From NCBI GenBank assembly GCA_031553495.1, contig JAVBLN010000024.1, positions 240,656-304,655 on the forward strand: DNA of 64,000 bases. The letters run 5' to 3'. A program made the translations under genes and the position numbers. Origin of the DNA: Pinibacter sp031553495. Its GTDB lineage: Bacteria; Bacteroidota; Bacteroidia; Chitinophagales; Chitinophagaceae. Below the pieces are notes generated by a model, which searched no databases, had not been told where the DNA came from, and saw only the letters and a program-made list of their open reading frames with translations. The stretch's first letter is position 1, and the number at the start of each line of letters is the position of its first letter. Below, piece after piece: positions 61,315 through 64,000 of this stretch.

Positions 61315-62258
61315 AACTATAGATTTATTGCCAATATGATATTTTGCTGTCAGCTGGTATTTGTTTCTGTATTTCTACTAAGATTAGGATTTAGGCAATA
61401 GTGATGCTATTTAAAACAGAAGAGAAATTCTCACGGAAGAAATTAATTATTTGAGGTACGATAAATCTCTATAATAACAAAAAATATAGCTTTATATTAA
61501 TCAAATATTATGAAACATGTAACATATTTCAATTAAATACAATTATTCTTTCCTCTACAACAAAATTACAAAAAACTGCGATCAAAATTTCAATTCAGAT
61601 TCGCAAAAATCTATCCACCATGTAATTTATTTATTTCTCCTACAACAAAATTTAAAATTCAGTAAATATATCAACAAATCAAATATTTACTTACTTACTC
61701 AGCAATGATTAGAAATAATTGCCAAATTATTAAAAAAATATTATCAACTTGAAATTATTAAAAACAGCATTATTTCCACTTTTTCAATATACAAGTAAAT
61801 AATATGAACTATTTATTTATTATCAAAAATCATCACTTATTATACATAGAATTTCAATCTGATATTTTTTCGCAATTTTACAAATTTTTCATATTAAATA
61901 TCAAATAGTTGATTTTTTGAGTTCTTTATTTTAGAACAAAATGTAAGAACAGAAATTTTTCTTTTGATTTTTGTGCAAAACGAAAAAAGAATTGTTTCTC
62001 CACAAAATCATTTCTAAAAAATAAATTGATTTTTAGATAGAAAAACCGCCTGTTCTTAATACAAATACCATGTACCTATTTCTCACTTTCCATTAAGAAC
62101 AAGTTCCTTTCTTAACTAATTAACACCATCTGAAGTACATATTAGTACCTGCACCATTTCATGTTTGCTTTTTTGAATATCTAAAAAGCTCTAAAACTCT
62201 CTAACCCGCACTTGTAGAAAATACAAATCAATTTTTTTAATGCATCAAAACAAGTGGT
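61315..62258. other. 944-bp AT-rich divergent intergenic region
   Basis: No gene on either strand and no repeat A copy. Visible features are a direct repeat CTACAACAAAATT (near 61555 and 61643), an inverted pair TGTTCTTAAT (62051-62060) and ATTAAGAACA (62092-62101), and two further AGAACA words near 61934-61951. It probably holds promoters and regulator sites for both flanking genes. Confidence 0.7.
62051..62101. promoter_or_regulatory. 10-bp inverted pair, possible operator
   Basis: TGTTCTTAAT and ATTAAGAACA are exact complements separated by 31 bases, about 160 bases before the 62259 start and 740 bases from the AraC-type gene. Protein binding is inferred only from symmetry and position. 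Confidence 0.4.
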
Positions 62259-63563
62259 ATGAAAAAAATTTCTATCTACAGGCTGGTTTTATTAGTTTTT
62301 ACATTCTCATTATTATCGTTAAGTAGTACTGTACAAGCACAATTTGAGAGGCCATTAGCAGAAATACTTGCTACAACCGATGGTATTACATTATCAAAAG
62401 GTCTAACTGTTAAAGCATCTCCTATTGTAGTAGGTGCAGGAAAGCAGGGAGCGAGTTCCGGTCAATTAATTAGTGGTGCCAATAAGATTCAGGGATTTGC
62501 TTATAACGGGGTAGCAACTTTACTTACTCCGGATAATAATGCCTCCATTAATAATGGACCTACTGCCGCTCACACTTATACTAATGCTATCGGCTACGAA
62601 TTGCGGTTTTCTGCACCCACATTTATAAATAATCTATTGATTGTTAATCTTGATGGCAACCATACACCCACTCAAAAAGCCAATGCGGAATGGATTTCCG
62701 TGTACGGTGTAAATGAGGCTGGCCACATGGTTCCTTTAAATGCAACATTAGGCTCCCTTATAAGTACTGTGAACAGTCAATCCGAACATATTAGCGGATG
62801 GCCTTCACTCAATGAAACCGACAGACCCCAAATTTATGAGTCGTCTCCTGCAATAACAGGTATAGGAAATTCAAATTCAGATCCAAACCAAACTTCAAAT
62901 CAAATCATTTTCAACTCCGGCACTACCCCGGCAGATGCAATAACCAAATTATTTATCATTTGGGGATCATACACTCCGGAAACAGCTAAAGCCCCAAGAG
63001 CAATAGGACTCGGCACAGCTAACTATATTCTACCGCTTCAACTGGTTCATTTCTCCGGCAAAATCGAAAAAGATTATACCCTGCTTAGCTGGAAAACAAA
63101 AGATGAAGTAAACACCGCCGACTTTGAAATTTTGTCAAGCAATAACGGAAAAGATTTTTCTACAGTAGGAAATGTAAAAGCCGTAGGCAGTGGAGATAAT
63201 AACTATTCTTTTAAAATAACCACCACTGAAAATGGGAACAATTATTACAAACTTAAAATGATTGATAGTGATGAAAAAAATACCTTTAGCCCAATCATAC
63301 TGATAAACAATCAATTAAGCAAAAATCTTGATTTCAGTATATTCCCCAATCCGGTGGTGAATACTCTAAACATTCATACTTCCTGCAAAGAAGCAATTAC
63401 TATAAGCATATATAACGTACAAGGAAAAGAAGTTATTAAAGAACAAAAGTCACCAGGAAGTAATTACAGTATCAATTGTTCAGGTCTAAGTGCCGGCACG
63501 CATTATATTAAAATAATTGGCAGTGCTGGAAAATCGAGTGTCAAACAGTTTTTGAAACAATAA
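62259..63563 (+). CDS. Secreted protein with type A (Por) C-terminal sorting domain
   Basis: 434 residues. A signal peptide (MKKISIYRLVLLVFTFSLLS and on to VQAQ) is followed by a domain of about 220 residues I do not recognise, rich in Thr, Ser and Asn. A conserved linker module of type IX cargo comes next (PLQLVHFSGKIEKDYTLLSW, then KTKDEVNTADFEILSSNNGK). The type A sorting domain is at about 360-434, with FSIFPNPVVNTLNI, ISIYNVQGKEV and LSAGTHYIKI. Export goes through SprA, and the C-terminal domain is cut off on the surface. The divergent AraC-type gene may control it. Confidence 0.9.
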   Translation: MKKISIYRLVLLVFTFSLLSLSSTVQAQFERPLAEILATTDGITLSKGLTVKASPIVVGAGKQGASSGQLISGANKIQGFAYNGVATLLTPDNNASINNGPTAAHTYTNAIGYELRFSAPTFINNLLIVNLDGNHTPTQKANAEWISVYGVNEAGHMVPLNATLGSLISTVNSQSEHISGWPSLNETDRPQIYESSPAITGIGNSNSDPNQTSNQIIFNSGTTPADAITKLFIIWGSYTPETAKAPRAIGLGTANYILPLQLVHFSGKIEKDYTLLSWKTKDEVNTADFEILSSNNGKDFSTVGNVKAVGSGDNNYSFKITTTENGNNYYKLKMIDSDEKNTFSPIILINNQLSKNLDFSIFPNPVVNTLNIHTSCKEAITISIYNVQGKEVIKEQKSPGSNYSINCSGLSAGTHYIKIIGSAGKSSVKQFLKQ

Positions 63564-63610
63564 CCATTTCTAATATACATCGCATGGCTAAAATTGTGCA
63601 ATGTTTTTTT

Positions 63611-63685
63611 GGGACCAGCGGTATTGCTACTATTGAGCTTCTGTTGTGTCACTCACTTGTACGGTTGTAATTCTATTCGGCAAAG
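63611..63685 (+). repeat. Repeat A copy 23, GAGCTTCTG subtype
   Basis: T run, ACCAGCGGTATTGCTACTAT, TGAGCTTCTG, intact core, and half 2 CGGTTGTAATTCTATTCGGC. It shares GAGCTTCTG with copy 20. Confidence 0.95.
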
Positions 63686-63870
63686 TGTAGCAGCCATCAA
63701 TTCATTGCACAAATCCATGCAATACAAGGCATTATGCACATTAGTGCAAAAATCTAATTCACGACCGATAATGGCACTCGCAGATTTTGCCTGCCCGAAT
63801 AACAAATCGGTCAGGCATTTTTTCCTACATACAAAAATACCTTTCCAACAAACATTCATATCCCCCAACA

Positions 63871-63900
63871 AAAAACGCCGATCATTAGCTGATCGGCGTT
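63871..63900 (-). terminator. Terminator of the rRNA operon
   Basis: On the minus strand AACGCCGATCA pairs with TGATCGGCGTT around a 5-base loop, and a T run follows. It lies just past the 5S 3' end. Confidence 0.93.
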
Positions 63901-63907
63901 CAATAAG

Positions 63908-64000
<93 letters not shown>

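Larger units (their letters stand above)
63564..63907. other. 344-bp gap before the 5S rRNA
   Basis: Repeat A copy 23, unique sequence and the rRNA terminator. A 133-codon frame at 63594-63995 crosses the repeat, the terminator and the 5S gene, so it is not a gene. Confidence 0.85.

Noticed and set aside
587..63685. CRISPR array from the 23 similar repeats
   Set aside because: The copies are kilobases apart, in both orientations and longer than CRISPR repeats, with no uniform spacers and no cas gene.
541..63907. tRNA genes in the gaps
   Set aside because: I looked for the T-loop GGTTCRANNCC with a paired acceptor stem in each gap and found none.

Overview
The window comes from a Bacteroidota chromosome, most likely of the Chitinophagaceae type. 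The evidence is a SusC/SusD pair with an ECF sigma factor and a FecR anti-sigma factor, type IX secretion genes (a 2,385-residue SprA, a PorE-like OmpA protein, and cargo with type A and type B sorting domains), promoters of the TTTG / TAnnTTTG type, and start codons that almost never have a Shine-Dalgarno sequence. No phage, insertion-sequence transposase, CRISPR array or tRNA was found. The last 93 bases are the 3' part of a 5S rRNA on the minus strand, so an rRNA operon lies beyond the right edge.

Layout. 1-540: C-terminal part of a caspase-like protease. 1197-3104: a NagB-like/PIG-L fusion. 3223-19174: a long minus-strand block, read right to left as ECF sigma factor, FecR, SusC, SusD, a strong terminator, a 1.2 kb gap, then Gfo/Idh/MocA oxidoreductase, DUF1080 lipoprotein, two Tat-type TIM-barrel isomerases/lyases, a GMC oxidoreductase and its small subunit. 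I read this as a polysaccharide-utilisation-like locus that uses the 3-keto-glycoside (oxidise, eliminate or hydrolyse) route rather than ordinary glycoside hydrolases. 19381-23153: folD, queE and a PorE-like protein. 23446-28173: LytTR response regulator, LytS-type kinase and a TonB-dependent receptor. 28711-41882: dprA, an uncharacterised cysteine-rich TIM-barrel-like protein, a membrane protein, guaB, a DUF4105 protein, an alpha/beta hydrolase, a PKD/type B sorting protein, an SDR and a small secreted protein. 42225-51566: DUF937-OmpA protein, sprA and ruvA. 51841-58422: fabH, a DUF2490 protein, htpG, rpsF-rpsR-rplI and a glycine-rich RRM protein. 58799-63563: a glycerophosphodiesterase, a membrane AraC-type regulator and a divergent type A sorting protein.

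The most unusual content is between the genes. A roughly 70-bp repeat (repeat A) occurs 23 times in 64 kb, in both orientations and only between genes. It has two related half-repeats around a core reading TTGTGTCACTCACTTGT. Variant copies change the central GTGTCAC to GCGTCGC, and a shortened relative has GCGACGC, so the dyad symmetry is kept. Repeat A sits beside degenerate tandem tracts with a 7-bp period (heptad tracts), and beside a second palindromic repeat (B) that carries the motif CTGAAAAAAGTAGACA. Four pairs of A copies face each other and bracket such material. Many short open frames in the gaps are only translations of repeat A.

A second point is in the rpsF-rpsR-rplI operon. rpsR and rplI are each preceded by GGAGG, which I saw at no other start in the window. 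bS6 and bS18 are among the proteins reported to hide the anti-Shine-Dalgarno tail in Bacteroidota ribosomes, so this may be an autoregulatory device. All functional calls rest on motif reading without database searches.
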